Below are positions 1 to 8,953 of a DNA stretch of 64,000 nt, piece after piece. The stretch is taken from the NCBI RefSeq assembly GCF_030127145.1, contig NZ_CP126159.1:248001-312000 (forward strand), given 5' to 3'. Position 1 is the stretch's first letter, and the number at the start of each line of letters is the position of its first letter. The translations under genes and the position numbers were made by a program. Origin of the DNA: Halobaculum halobium. Lineage in GTDB: Archaea > Halobacteriota > Halobacteria > Halobacteriales > Haloferacaceae. The notes beneath the pieces are model-generated. The model made no database searches. It was not told where the DNA came from and saw only the letters and a program-made list of their open reading frames with translations.

Positions 1-1594
1 GCGCCGGCAGGGCGGCGCGACCGTAGTACCCGGCTTCCTGAACACGCCAGATGTAGGTCACTATCGTTGTAAACCCTGTCGGATGCAGAATGAGCGTCGT
101 GTCCAACTCCTTCATCGTCGTGAGGAACACGAGCGCGGCCCCCGCGACCAGCCCCGGGGAGATGAGCGGCAGCGTCACCCGACGGAACGCGCCGCGGGGG
201 TCCTCGCCCAGCAATCGGGCGGCGCCGACGAGGTCGCGGTCGACGCCGAGCACGGACGACCGCGTCGACCCGACCGCCTGCGGGAGGAACCGGACGACGT
301 ACGCGAACACTAACAGCGGCAGCGACTGGTACACCACCCGGGCCGCGTTGGCGCCGAACGTCTCCAGCAGCCACCGGCTGGAGAAGAACACGAGCGCCAG
401 CCCGAGGACGACCCCGGGCATCGCGTACCCGAGGTACGTCGCGCGATCGACCGCCTTCGCCAACAGCGAGTTCGACCGCCCGGCGTAGTAGGCGACCGGA
501 AGCGCGAGCACCACCGTAGCGGCCGCCGTCAGGACGGCGACGTACGCCGAGTTCGTCGCGAACTCGGGCCGGAACGCGAGGCCACCCCCGCTGTACCCCG
601 GCCCGGAGCGCACGAGCCACATCGTGAGGATGCCTACCGGGAGCGCCAGCGTGAACAGACTCACGAACGCGGGGACGGCCGCCGCGAGCCAGCGGAACGG
701 GCCCAGCGAGACGACCGTCTTCACCGACGAGGGCGTCCCGTACCCCGCGGCGGTGTCGCCGCTGACGCGCGATTCCAGCGAGAGGATCACCGCAGTGACG
801 GCGAGGAGCTGTATCGACAGCATCGTCGCGTTCGACCGCCCGACGCCGAAACTGTTCAACTCGACGTAGATCACGCGGGTGAACACGTCGAGGCGCATGA
901 TCGCGGGCGTTCCGAAGTCCGAGAGCGTGTACAGCGCGACCAACAGCGCGCCCGCGGTCACCCCCGGCGCGATCTGCGGCAGGATCACCCGCCGGAACGC
1001 CTGCGGATAGCTGTGGTTGAGCGTGCGGGCCGCCTCCAGCTGCGTCGTGTCGAACGAGAGCAGCGACGCGCGCGTCGTGAGGAACACGTACGGGTACGTG
1101 AACAGCGTCAACACGAGCGTCGTGCCGCCGAGCCCGTACACCGTCGGGATGTAGGGATTCACGAACCCAAGTCCGTACTGAGCGAACAGATCCGGCAGCG
1201 CGCCGCTGGGGCCGAACGCCGAGACGTACGCGAACGCTCCGATGTAGCTGGGGACGACCAGCGGGAGCGCCGCGAGCACGGTCCAGAACCGCCTGAACGG
1301 GAGGTCGGTCTGAACCGTCAACACTGCCAGCGGCACGCCCAACGCGATCGAGGCGCCGGTCACCAGCCCGACGAGCGCGAGGCTGTTGACGAGCACCTCC
1401 GTGGTCGTCTCCGAGGTCAACAGTGAGAGGGCGTCGGCGAGGGCCAGCTCCGAGGCGCTGATGAACAGCCACAACAGCGGCGAGAGCACCGCGGCCGCGA
1501 CGCCCGCAGCCAACAGGACGACCGCCACGCTGGGCTGATCGTCGTCGCTGGCGAACAGTCCGCGGACCCGACCGAAGCCCTCGCCGGGGGCCAT
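1..1594 (-). CDS. Iron(III)-type ABC transporter permease (FbpB/ThiP class), 3' end outside window
   Basis: Membrane permease that would move substrate released by the neighbouring lipoprotein, most likely ferric iron. The frame is open from ATG at 1594 to the window edge, at least 531 residues, nearly all hydrophobic helices. It has the tandem architecture of fused FbpB-type permeases: two EAA-type cytoplasmic loops, one around residues 183-210 (EAARTLNHSYPQAFRRV) and a second around residue 455 (GAARLLGEDPRGAFRRV). It starts 18 bp after the stop of the binding-protein gene, so it is co-transcribed with it. The ATPase is not seen and probably lies further left. Iron is inferred from the family and from the metal-type box upstream of the operon; thiamine or another ligand is possible. 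Confidence 0.85.
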   Translation of the reverse strand, partial: MAPGEGFGRVRGLFASDDDQPSVAVVLLAAGVAAAVLSPLLWLFISASELALADALSLLTSETTTEVLVNSLALVGLVTGASIALGVPLAVLTVQTDLPFRRFWTVLAALPLVVPSYIGAFAYVSAFGPSGALPDLFAQYGLGFVNPYIPTVYGLGGTTLVLTLFTYPYVFLTTRASLLSFDTTQLEAARTLNHSYPQAFRRVILPQIAPGVTAGALLVALYTLSDFGTPAIMRLDVFTRVIYVELNSFGVGRSNATMLSIQLLAVTAVILSLESRVSGDTAAGYGTPSSVKTVVSLGPFRWLAAAVPAFVSLFTLALPVGILTMWLVRSGPGYSGGGLAFRPEFATNSAYVAVLTAAATVVLALPVAYYAGRSNSLLAKAVDRATYLGYAMPGVVLGLALVFFSSRWLLETFGANAARVVYQSLPLLVFAYVVRFLPQAVGSTRSSVLGVDRDLVGAARLLGEDPRGAFRRVTLPLISPGLVAGAALVFLTTMKELDTTLILHPTGFTTIVTYIWRVQEAGYYGRAALPA

Positions 1595-1612
1595 CTCAGA
1601 CCGCCTCCCGCA

Positions 1613-2848
1613 TCACAGCACCCCGACGTCGCGCATCAGATCGAGGGTCGGCTGGATGTTCGACAGTTCGCGCAGGTCGATGCTCGGCGGGTCCAGCTCA
1701 GACACCGGCGGCAGTCCGCCCACGGGCGGGATCTCCCCGACCATCGGGTAGCCGTACGTCCGGGTGGCGAAGAACTCCTGGGCTTCGGCCGACAGCAGGT
1801 GGCGAACGAAGTTGAACGCGAGCTCCTGGTTCTGGCTCGCCGACAGCACCGACGCGCCCGCGACGTTGATCAGCCCGCCGGCGTCACCGCTCGTGAACGC
1901 GAGGTCGATCGGCGCGTTCGGCCGGGCGGCCTGCACGCGCAGCGCGTAGTAGTGGTTCGCGAACCCGCCGTTGAGCGCGCCGTCGGCGACGGCGTTCGAC
2001 ACGAGGAACTCGTTGTTGAACTCGGTGACGCCCGCATCGAGCATCCCCTGGAGCCACTCGCGGGTGGCCTCCTCGCCCTCGATCAGCCGCATCGCGGTGA
2101 TGAACGACTGGAAGGCGCCGTAGGTGGGCGCCCACCCGATCGCGTCCTGGAACCCCTCGAACTCCGGGAACTCCATCACGTCGTCGGGAATGTCGTCCTC
2201 GGACAGTTCGTCGGTGTTGTACGGGACCGCCCGGGCACGCCCGGCAGTGCCGACCCACGTGTCGTCGGGGTGGAACTCCTCGGGGACGGGGTCGACAACC
2301 TCCGAGGGCAGTTCCGCCGCGAGCCCCTCGGCGGAGACGGCCGCCAGCGACCCCGCGTCGACCGACCAGAACACGTCCGCCGGCGTCGCCGGCCCCTCGC
2401 TGATGATCGTGTTCGCCGCGTCGGCGGTTCCCGACTCCCGCGGCGTCGCGGTGAAGTCGGGGTAGATGTTCTCGAACTTCGCGAGCAGGTCGCGGTAGAG
2501 TCCCCCCTCGCCGCCGCCGAGGTAAATCGTCAACTCGCCGCTGAGGTTCGGAAGGTCGCCGATACGGGTGCCACCGATGTCGGAGCGCCCCTGCGCCAGC
2601 GGACCGGAGCCCCGGAAGTCGTCGAACGCGGCGTTGATCCGGTCGTCGCCGCCGCCCGTTGCGCCCCCACCGCCGCCGCCACTGTCGTCGCCGCCACCGT
2701 CGCCGGCGTCACTTTCGCTGTCGCCGCCGAGGCCGCCACAGCCCGCAAGTCCGGCCGCGCCGGCCGCACCCAGCCCCGCGAGTACCTTTCGCCGCCGATA
2801 CGTCCGCCGTGCGTCCGTGGTGTCGTCGTTGGTCATGTTGTCAGTCAT
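1613..2848 (-). CDS. ABC transporter substrate-binding lipoprotein, iron(III) class
   Basis: Extracytoplasmic binding protein of 411 residues for the adjacent permease. The N-terminus has a twin-arginine signal (RRRKVLAGLG, residues 18-27) ending in a lipobox LAGC with the lipid-carrying Cys at 37, followed by a Gly/Asp/Ser-rich linker to about residue 73, typical of haloarchaeal Tat lipoproteins. The mature part resembles the Fbp/AfuA extracellular solute-binding proteins: an early extended strand segment (LSGELTIYLGGGEGGLYRD) and a YNTDEL segment near residue 210. The start codon lies inside the 3' end of the upstream glycosyltransferase-like gene (8-bp overlap), implying translational coupling. 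The ligand cannot be fixed from sequence alone. Confidence 0.85.
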   Translation of the reverse strand: MTDNMTNDDTTDARRTYRRRKVLAGLGAAGAAGLAGCGGLGGDSESDAGDGGGDDSGGGGGGATGGGDDRINAAFDDFRGSGPLAQGRSDIGGTRIGDLPNLSGELTIYLGGGEGGLYRDLLAKFENIYPDFTATPRESGTADAANTIISEGPATPADVFWSVDAGSLAAVSAEGLAAELPSEVVDPVPEEFHPDDTWVGTAGRARAVPYNTDELSEDDIPDDVMEFPEFEGFQDAIGWAPTYGAFQSFITAMRLIEGEEATREWLQGMLDAGVTEFNNEFLVSNAVADGALNGGFANHYYALRVQAARPNAPIDLAFTSGDAGGLINVAGASVLSASQNQELAFNFVRHLLSAEAQEFFATRTYGYPMVGEIPPVGGLPPVSELDPPSIDLRELSNIQPTLDLMRDVGVL

Positions 2849-4022
2849 CCGCGGGTACCTCCGGTGCCTCCGTCACAGCCCCACGTGTCGCCGCGCCCTC
2901 GACGCGGTTGAGGCACTCGATCCAGTCGCGCATGTACGCTCCGCAGTGGTTCAGGAACGCCCCGTTGTTCCATTCGTCGAAGTCGCCCTCTGCGAGGGCG
3001 TCAGCCATCTCGGCGAACGCCGCTTCGAAGGAGCCGGCGTCCTCGGCGACGCCGTCGAGCACCTCCCAGACGTGTTCGTTCAACTCCAGCCCCGCGACCT
3101 CGTTCGCCAGGTCGTCGAACGTCGACCGGGGCGCCTTGTTGTGCTCGCACAGCGGGCCGCCGTTGTACACCTGCTTGCCGAGTTCGTCCGCGGCGCGCTT
3201 GAGGAACAGCCCCGACCAGATGTCGTCGAAGCGGCCGACCTCCCACTCGTTGTCGTCCATCGGGAGCTGGTAGAACGCCGGGATCACTTCGCGCCTGAAC
3301 GCGAGGTTCATCGAACAGACGGTGAGGTACTGCCCCTCGGCGGCGACGAAGTCGCGCTCGAAGTCGCTCGTCTCGGTCAGCGTCTGGGCCTGCCCCTGTA
3401 AGTCGCCGTCCATGAGGATGCGGACGGCGTCGAGGTCGGGCACGTTCGTCCACAGCCCCTGGGAGGCGACCACCTCGTCTACGTGCTCGGTGTCGGTCTC
3501 GACCGACTCGTCCATCGCGGCGTACGGGTAGCCGCGCGGGTACAGGTCGGTGTCCGACTGGTAGAGGACGTTCACCCACGACTCGTCCGAGCGGACGGAC
3601 TCGATCTCTCCCTCGTGCGCGAGGTTGCGCATGTGGGTGCCGAAGAAGTCCGCCTCGGCGTGCGGGAGCGTATCGTCGTCGATGAAGACGCCGTACTCGA
3701 AGCGCTCGTGCGCCCACATGTACAGCAGCCCGAAGGATGTCTGCGCGTGGCTGGCTGCGGGGATCAGGTGCGAGAACTCCGCGGCGTCGTGCTCGGCGAA
3801 CCACTTCCCGCGCTCGGTGCCGTCGAAGACGACGCCCTCGACGCCCTCCTCGTCGAGCATCGATTCCATCGCGTCGGTGTCACAGAAGTCCTCGGTGACG
3901 AGGACGAAGAACAGCCTATCCGTGTCGAAGCCGTGGTTGCGGGCGTTCGCGACGTACTCGCGGACGCACTCGTACTCCCGAATTGTCGGGATGACGACAC
4001 AGATGTCCTGTGGTGAACTCAT
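2841..4022 (-). CDS. Reversibly glycosylated polypeptide (RGP/UPTG, alpha-1,4-glucan-protein synthase family) homologue
   Basis: 393-residue cytosolic protein, no signal or membrane segment. It resembles the plant RGP / UDP-arabinopyranose mutase family (GT75) in motif order: VIPTIRE at residues 10-16, an acidic IDDDT at about 113-117, YPRGYPY near 162, SQGLWTNVPDLDA near 190, MNLAFRREVIPAFY near 235 and GRFDDIWSG near 263. The Arg of RGYP corresponds to the conserved Arg region important in plant mutases. It is the first gene of an operon with an iron-type ABC transporter and its stop overlaps the lipoprotein start. The ATG at 4022 lies 18 bp inside a TTAGG-N4-CCTAA box, so metal control is likely. 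Its role in such an operon is unknown; it may act on a nucleotide sugar or self-glycosylate. Confidence 0.75.
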   Translation of the reverse strand: MSSPQDICVVIPTIREYECVREYVANARNHGFDTDRLFFVLVTEDFCDTDAMESMLDEEGVEGVVFDGTERGKWFAEHDAAEFSHLIPAASHAQTSFGLLYMWAHERFEYGVFIDDDTLPHAEADFFGTHMRNLAHEGEIESVRSDESWVNVLYQSDTDLYPRGYPYAAMDESVETDTEHVDEVVASQGLWTNVPDLDAVRILMDGDLQGQAQTLTETSDFERDFVAAEGQYLTVCSMNLAFRREVIPAFYQLPMDDNEWEVGRFDDIWSGLFLKRAADELGKQVYNGGPLCEHNKAPRSTFDDLANEVAGLELNEHVWEVLDGVAEDAGSFEAAFAEMADALAEGDFDEWNNGAFLNHCGAYMRDWIECLNRVEGAATRGAVTEAPEVPADD

Positions 4023-4039
4023 TCACTACATCGATCTGA

Positions 4040-4053
4040 TTAGGGCGGCCTAA
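4040..4053 (-). promoter_or_regulatory. DtxR/Idr-type metal-regulator operator (TTAGG-N4-CCTAA)
   Basis: Inverted repeat TTAGG-GCGG-CCTAA placed 18-31 nt before the ATG at 4022, where a leaderless or short-leader haloarchaeal transcript would start. The five-base arms are perfect complements. The form matches iron-dependent DtxR-family operators (IdeR, haloarchaeal Idr). A second box of the same form stands before the gene at 8942. Confidence 0.7.
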
Positions 4054-4168
4054 AGAGTGTCGATATTTCGGCCGGCCAAAAACGACGGTCGGAGAGCGCG
4101 GCGTGTCCGCTTCCGGATCGACACAACCCGCGGGTCGAGGCCGCGGGGCAGCTTGCGACGGCCTCCGG

Positions 4169-6589
4169 CTACGAGCCGACCCGGTCCTCGATTTGATCCT
4201 CGTGTTCTCGAAGCAGTTCCTCGCCGGCCCGTGTGGTGTAGTATCCCTTGTCGGTCTGCTGAAGGAATCCGTTGCGCGTCAACTGCCGGAGAGCGGGATC
4301 GACTCCCGCCTCGGCCGTCGGGTCGTCGTGGAGTTCGACGATTCGTTCTTTGATCTCGACCCCCGTGTTTCCCTCCCCTCGATCGATGCTGTACAGCAGA
4401 GTGAGCTGGAAGTCGTTCGGTTCGTTCGTCTGCCCGTTCGCCGTCCGCGATTGCGTGGATTCGCGAGACTGCGACGGTTCGCGTGACCGTGTCGACCCCG
4501 GGGGCTCACTCGCCCCACGTGAGTCGGTCGACCGGGATCCCGGGGCCTCGGTGTCGGGATCCAGATCTGCCTCGGGGTCGCTCTCGATGACCTTCCCGAG
4601 GGCGAGTACCGAGAGGGACGCGGTCGCGAGGAGCGCGGTCGCCGCGGGTACCACCAGCACCGTCTCGAACCCGACGTACGCGAGGAGGAGGTTCTCGTCG
4701 CCGACGGCACCCAGCACCAGCAGACTCGCGAGCCAGACGTTCGCGCCCAGTCCGACGGTCACTACGACGCCGCCCACGCGACCGAGCAGATCGCTACTCG
4801 GGACGGGTTCGGGACTCGGAAGCAGGTCGGCGAGTCCGAGCGAGGCAACCTCGGACGGTCTCCCGTCGAGGGTATTCTCCAAGAACAGCCTCCGCTGCCG
4901 GACTCGGTGATCGACGCGGGCTCCCTCGAACGCCAGTCGGCCGGCCACCCGCCTGCTCCAGAGCCCGGCCACAAGTGCGATGACGAGGAGCCCCGAGGCG
5001 GGGTCGACAGCGCCTTGGATCGTCGCTCCGACAGCCGCGACACCGAGCAGCGCCGGCGCGATGAGACCGCCGCCGTTGGACGCGGTCGAGATCCCGTCCT
5101 CGCTCGCCCCGATCCAGCGGGCGTACCACAGCGCGGCCACGGCGGTCCCCCCGACGCCGATCGCGTCTTGGAGCCCGTCCCCGATCGGGAGCAACGTCGT
5201 TGCCAGCGCAACGCCGAGAAGCACGACCGAGGCGAACAACACGCCCGCAGTGATGCGTGTGGCATCCCCCACGAGTGCCCCCGGCGCAGCGCGCACAGTC
5301 TCACCGAACGAGCGGCCGGAGTCGTACTCGAACGTCCCCGTGTCGACTGCGTGTTCGATCTGTGCGTGAATGTTCTCCGCCGGCTTCGGGGCGTCGTCAT
5401 AGCGAAGGGTTCCGTCGACGATTGCGGCGTCGTACTCGCCGCCGGCGTGCCTGTAGGTGACCGTTACCGCGGGGATCTCTTCCTCCTCGATGACACGCCG
5501 GTACACACCACCGTCGGTCTCCGGGTTCTCCCGCTCTCGCTCGCTTACAGTGCCGTCCTGACTAGATATCCAGTCGCGAGGAACGCGCTCGGTGTCGACT
5601 TCGACGGCCGTGTCCACGTCGAACACGAGCTCGCCGCTCACCGCGTGAACGACCTCGCCGACGCCCTTGCACTGGTCACATGTCACCGTTCCGTGCTCGT
5701 TGCAGTCGGTACAGTGGACAACGCCGGTTTCCTCACAGGCGTCGCAGGGTTCCGTGCCCGAACCGGTACACGCGTCACACGAGAGCGTCGCGGTCCCACC
5801 GCACGCGTCGCAGCGTTCGGTTCCGGTTCCGTCGCAACTGCTACAGCCGAGCGACTCCCGGCCGCCACACCTCGAACAGTCGATCCACCTGTCGTCGACG
5901 CCGTCCCCGTCACAGCGCGGGCAGTCCACGGTCGACTCGCCACCACAGGTGTCGCATTCGCCGCCCTCGCCGTCGCAGTCCTTGCAGTTGATCCAGCCGT
6001 CGCCCTCACAGCGCGGACACTGCGCGGTTTCGGTGTGGCCGCCCGTCCCCTCACACTCCGGGCAGTCCTCGGACGCGCTTCCGCCACACGAGGAACACGG
6101 CTGTGTCCCGTCCTCGCAGGCGTCACACTCGCTGACCGGGTCACCGTCACAGACCGAACACGTCGTCTTCCCGTCGCCGTGGCACGTTCGACAGTCGGCC
6201 TCCTTGTCGCCCCCGCATCTGGTGCAGGTCGTGCGTTCGGTTCCGTCACAACCGGGACAGGTCTGGACCGGTCGACCCGTCTCGACATACGGGACACGCT
6301 TCGTCCCCATGCCCTCCGGCGCGGCGTCGTACCGGTCGGCGTACGCGACCCGCTCGTCGCACTGTCGCTTGTACGTCCCGGGCAGAATCCAGCGCCGCTT
6401 CGCGTTCCCATCGCTGGCCGTGAGAATCCGCTCTGTCCGACGCCGCGCACGTTCCCGGTGTGTCTCGACTACTGTCGCGTCCACGACGCCGTCGTCCACG
6501 CTGGTCTTGGCGGCCAACTGCTCCAGCACGTCGTCGGCATCGGGCCGCTGGTCGGCTCCCCAGTCGGCGCTGGCGGGGTCGCTAGCCAT
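4169..6589 (-). CDS. DnaJ-type zinc-finger repeat membrane protein with C-terminal winged helix
   Basis: 806-residue protein of unknown function. Residues about 108-310 contain 18 CxxC motifs, many spaced as CxxCxGxG-like repeats as in the DnaJ central domain, enough for several zinc sites. The first ~100 residues are soluble with a basic RERARRRTERI stretch. After a soluble domain (about 310-430) come hydrophobic segments between roughly 440 and 665, then an Arg/Ser-rich low-complexity linker (about 675-715) and a C-terminal winged-helix-like module (about 720-795, with LRQLTRNGFLQQTDKGYY). The combination suggests a membrane-anchored sensor or chaperone-like protein. It stands alone in orientation between two operons with metal-type boxes, 146 bp from each, but has no such box itself. 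Confidence 0.7.
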   Translation of the reverse strand: MASDPASADWGADQRPDADDVLEQLAAKTSVDDGVVDATVVETHRERARRRTERILTASDGNAKRRWILPGTYKRQCDERVAYADRYDAAPEGMGTKRVPYVETGRPVQTCPGCDGTERTTCTRCGGDKEADCRTCHGDGKTTCSVCDGDPVSECDACEDGTQPCSSCGGSASEDCPECEGTGGHTETAQCPRCEGDGWINCKDCDGEGGECDTCGGESTVDCPRCDGDGVDDRWIDCSRCGGRESLGCSSCDGTGTERCDACGGTATLSCDACTGSGTEPCDACEETGVVHCTDCNEHGTVTCDQCKGVGEVVHAVSGELVFDVDTAVEVDTERVPRDWISSQDGTVSERERENPETDGGVYRRVIEEEEIPAVTVTYRHAGGEYDAAIVDGTLRYDDAPKPAENIHAQIEHAVDTGTFEYDSGRSFGETVRAAPGALVGDATRITAGVLFASVVLLGVALATTLLPIGDGLQDAIGVGGTAVAALWYARWIGASEDGISTASNGGGLIAPALLGVAAVGATIQGAVDPASGLLVIALVAGLWSRRVAGRLAFEGARVDHRVRQRRLFLENTLDGRPSEVASLGLADLLPSPEPVPSSDLLGRVGGVVVTVGLGANVWLASLLVLGAVGDENLLLAYVGFETVLVVPAATALLATASLSVLALGKVIESDPEADLDPDTEAPGSRSTDSRGASEPPGSTRSREPSQSRESTQSRTANGQTNEPNDFQLTLLYSIDRGEGNTGVEIKERIVELHDDPTAEAGVDPALRQLTRNGFLQQTDKGYYTTRAGEELLREHEDQIEDRVGS

Positions 6590-6735
6590 CCGAGATCACC
6601 CGACCCGACAGGGCTCTGCACAGATACATGTTGACTGTTCGCAAATTCATCAGGAAGGTAATAAAGCTACCACTCGGTGACTAACCTGTATAGAACTGAT
6701 CGACAACAGGGTTGGGTAGGGGTACTTTCGCCGGC

Positions 6736-8379
6736 CTACAACCGCTCGGCGATGTGCTCGGCCGCCTTCAGCGACAGCGCGGCGATTGTGAGCGTCGGGT
6801 TCATCGCGCCGGCGGTGACGAACACCGAACTCCCCGCGATCGTGAGGTTCCCGAGGTCGTGGGTCCGAAGCTGCGGGTCGACGACGCTCTCGTCGGGGTC
6901 CGTCCCCATCCGGGTCGTCCCCATGTGGTGATATGCGGGCCCGGTCTCGTCGGGGCCGACGGTCCACCCGACGTCGACGCCGAGCTCCTCCAGCACCTCC
7001 CGCTGGATCTCGTTGGCGCGCTCGATAGTCCGTCGGGTCCTCGCGTCCAGACTCCACACCACGTCAGGGACGGGATTCCCGTGGTCGTCCGTGCGTGTGG
7101 GGTCGAGTCGGATCCGATTCTCCTTGCGGGGCAACTGTTCGACGAGCGCGCCCATCGCGACGTGTTGGCCGTACCCGTCTCGGATCTCCGCGAGCAACTC
7201 GTCGCCGAAGCTGTCCGCGGTGAGGGCCACGTCCGCCGGCGCCGGCCCGGCGTAGTTGAGGAACTCCAGCTTGATCGCCGTCCGGGAGTCGTCGGGTCGG
7301 TCGTAGAACTGGTGGCTCTCGGTGGTGTTGAACCCGACGTGCTTCTGGCGCGTCGGCTCGTCGAGCGTCCCGCCCATCCCCGCGAACAGGTGGTCCATGA
7401 AGTACCGCCCCACGAGTCCCGAGGAGTTGGCGAGGCCGTCCGGGTACGTCTCACTCTCTGAGAGGAGGAGCAGCCGCGGGGTCTCCACGCCGCCGGCGGC
7501 GACGACGAACTCGCGGGCCTCCTGTTTGTGTTCCTCGCCCTCGGGCGTCGCGTACACCGCGGCCGTCACCCGGTCGCCGGCATCGTCGTGTTCGAGTCGC
7601 TGAACGGGCACCCGATCCAGGACGCGCGCCCTGTTCGCCTCCGCGACGTCGACGTGGCGGGTCGCGTCGTACTTCGCGCCGGACGGACAGACGGGCTTGC
7701 AGGTGCCGTAGCCGACGCAGGCGCTCGCCTCCTCGGTCGGCTCGGAGTTGCGCGCGTTTGGAACCGAGTGGGTCGCGAGCCCGACCTCCTCGCACGCCTC
7801 CGCGAACAGCGAGTCCGAGTACGACGGCGGGAACGCCGGCAGCGGGTGCGGTTCCTCCCGCGGCGGCGCGAAGGGGTTGTCCGAGGCGCCCGAGACCGAC
7901 AGCTCCTCCTCTGCGGTGGCGTAGTACGGCCGGAGGTCGTCGTAAGCGATGGGCCAGTCGTCGCCGAGTCCGACCGACGAACCCAACTCGAAGTCCTGTT
8001 CGTGCATTCGCATCACCATCCCCTGCCAGTGGAGCGTGCTCCCGCCGATCCCCTTCACGCGGGCGGCGTTGAGCGGGTAGTACCGCTCGCCGGTGCTGCT
8101 GTAGGCGTCGCGCTCGGGGTCGGTGTCCCACACCGGAGCGTCGGCACCCGGTCGGAGGTGTCGCTCCATCCGTTCGGTGCGGTCGTCGGGATCGAACCGC
8201 TCCCCGGCGTCGAGGACGACGACGTCGTGGCCGGCCGCCGACAGTTCCGCGGCGACGAGCGCGCCCGCCGGTCCCGCGCCGACGACGCACACATCGACAC
8301 GAGGCGACGGGGTCCGGTCGACGTCTGCGGTCTCGGCGTCGTCAACGCGATCCGTCCCGCCCGCTCCGCCCGCGGTCAT
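6736..8379 (-). CDS. GMC-family FAD oxidoreductase (gluconate 2-dehydrogenase flavoprotein-like)
   Basis: 547 residues. The FAD-binding GAGPAG motif is at residues 34-39 inside a Rossmann strand, and the GMC C-terminal signature includes HHMGTTRMG and NPTLTIAALSLKA, with the catalytic His/Asn pair of the family. A Cys-containing stretch (CVGYGTCKPVCPSGAKYD, about residue 225) is typical of the bacterial sugar-acid and sorbitol dehydrogenase flavoproteins. Expected role: oxidation of a sugar, sugar acid or alcohol, with electrons passed to a membrane carrier. It has no signal of its own and could be exported with its Tat-bearing partner. The ATG overlaps the partner's stop (ATGA). The cytochrome c subunit of the bacterial enzyme is not present here. 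Confidence 0.87.
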   Translation of the reverse strand: MTAGGAGGTDRVDDAETADVDRTPSPRVDVCVVGAGPAGALVAAELSAAGHDVVVLDAGERFDPDDRTERMERHLRPGADAPVWDTDPERDAYSSTGERYYPLNAARVKGIGGSTLHWQGMVMRMHEQDFELGSSVGLGDDWPIAYDDLRPYYATAEEELSVSGASDNPFAPPREEPHPLPAFPPSYSDSLFAEACEEVGLATHSVPNARNSEPTEEASACVGYGTCKPVCPSGAKYDATRHVDVAEANRARVLDRVPVQRLEHDDAGDRVTAAVYATPEGEEHKQEAREFVVAAGGVETPRLLLLSESETYPDGLANSSGLVGRYFMDHLFAGMGGTLDEPTRQKHVGFNTTESHQFYDRPDDSRTAIKLEFLNYAGPAPADVALTADSFGDELLAEIRDGYGQHVAMGALVEQLPRKENRIRLDPTRTDDHGNPVPDVVWSLDARTRRTIERANEIQREVLEELGVDVGWTVGPDETGPAYHHMGTTRMGTDPDESVVDPQLRTHDLGNLTIAGSSVFVTAGAMNPTLTIAALSLKAAEHIAERL

Positions 8380-8942
8380 CGGTTGGGTCCCTCCCGATAC
8401 GACTCGATGCCGCCGGGATGGCCCGGCGGGTTTTCCAGTCCCGCCAGCGACGCGCCGGTCGGCGAGGTGTACAGCGCGTACAGCAGTTCGTTGACGAGGA
8501 AGTGGCGCACCCGCTGGGGCGCAGTGCCAGCGGGGTCGGGGTCGACCACGTCGACGCTCATCACGTCCAACGCTTCGGCTCGGTCCGTGCCCCCGAGATC
8601 GACGTACTGTGCATCGTACAGGCCCTCCGTGTAGTCGTCGAGGGTCGCCACCGCCTCGGCGACACCGCGGGCGTACGCGTCGTCGCCGTCGACGCGGCCG
8701 CCGGTGTAGGTACGGACGAACTCAGCGATCCCGTCGACCTCGGACGGGTACACGACGTGCGCCACCGCGATCAGCGTCGACAGCTCGTGATCACCGACGG
8801 CGTCGTCGTCAGGATTCTCACTCGCAGCTTCCTCGTCTGTCATGCCGTCGTCGTCGCTGGCGGCCGGTGCCTCACAGCCGGCCAGCGCTCCGACGCCCGC
8901 AGCCGACAACGCGGCCAACGCGTCGCGACGGGAGAGATCCAT
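8376..8942 (-). CDS. Gluconate 2-dehydrogenase subunit 3-like Tat lipoprotein
   Basis: 188 residues with an N-terminal twin-arginine signal (SRRDALAALSAAG, from residue 4) and a lipobox LAGC around residues 20-23, then an acidic linker. The rest matches the gluconate 2-dehydrogenase gamma subunit fold in pattern: LSTLIAVAHVVYPSEV, a middle helix with YARGVAEAVATLDDYTEG, and a C-terminal segment naming a Gly/Pro-rich end (PPGHPGG). Such subunits escort and anchor the GMC flavoprotein. It is first in the operon and its ATG at 8942 follows a TTAGG-N4-CCTAA box by 11 nt, so the pair is probably metal-regulated. Confidence 0.8.
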   Translation of the reverse strand: MDLSRRDALAALSAAGVGALAGCEAPAASDDDGMTDEEAASENPDDDAVGDHELSTLIAVAHVVYPSEVDGIAEFVRTYTGGRVDGDDAYARGVAEAVATLDDYTEGLYDAQYVDLGGTDRAEALDVMSVDVVDPDPAGTAPQRVRHFLVNELLYALYTSPTGASLAGLENPPGHPGGIESYREGPNR

Positions 8943-8953
8943 TCGGAATTCGA

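Noticed and set aside
4907-6634. 575-codon plus-strand frame opposite the zinc-finger gene
   Set aside because: A shadow of the CxxC repeat region; rich in Arg, Val and Ala with no domain, while the minus frame has clear motifs and acidic composition.
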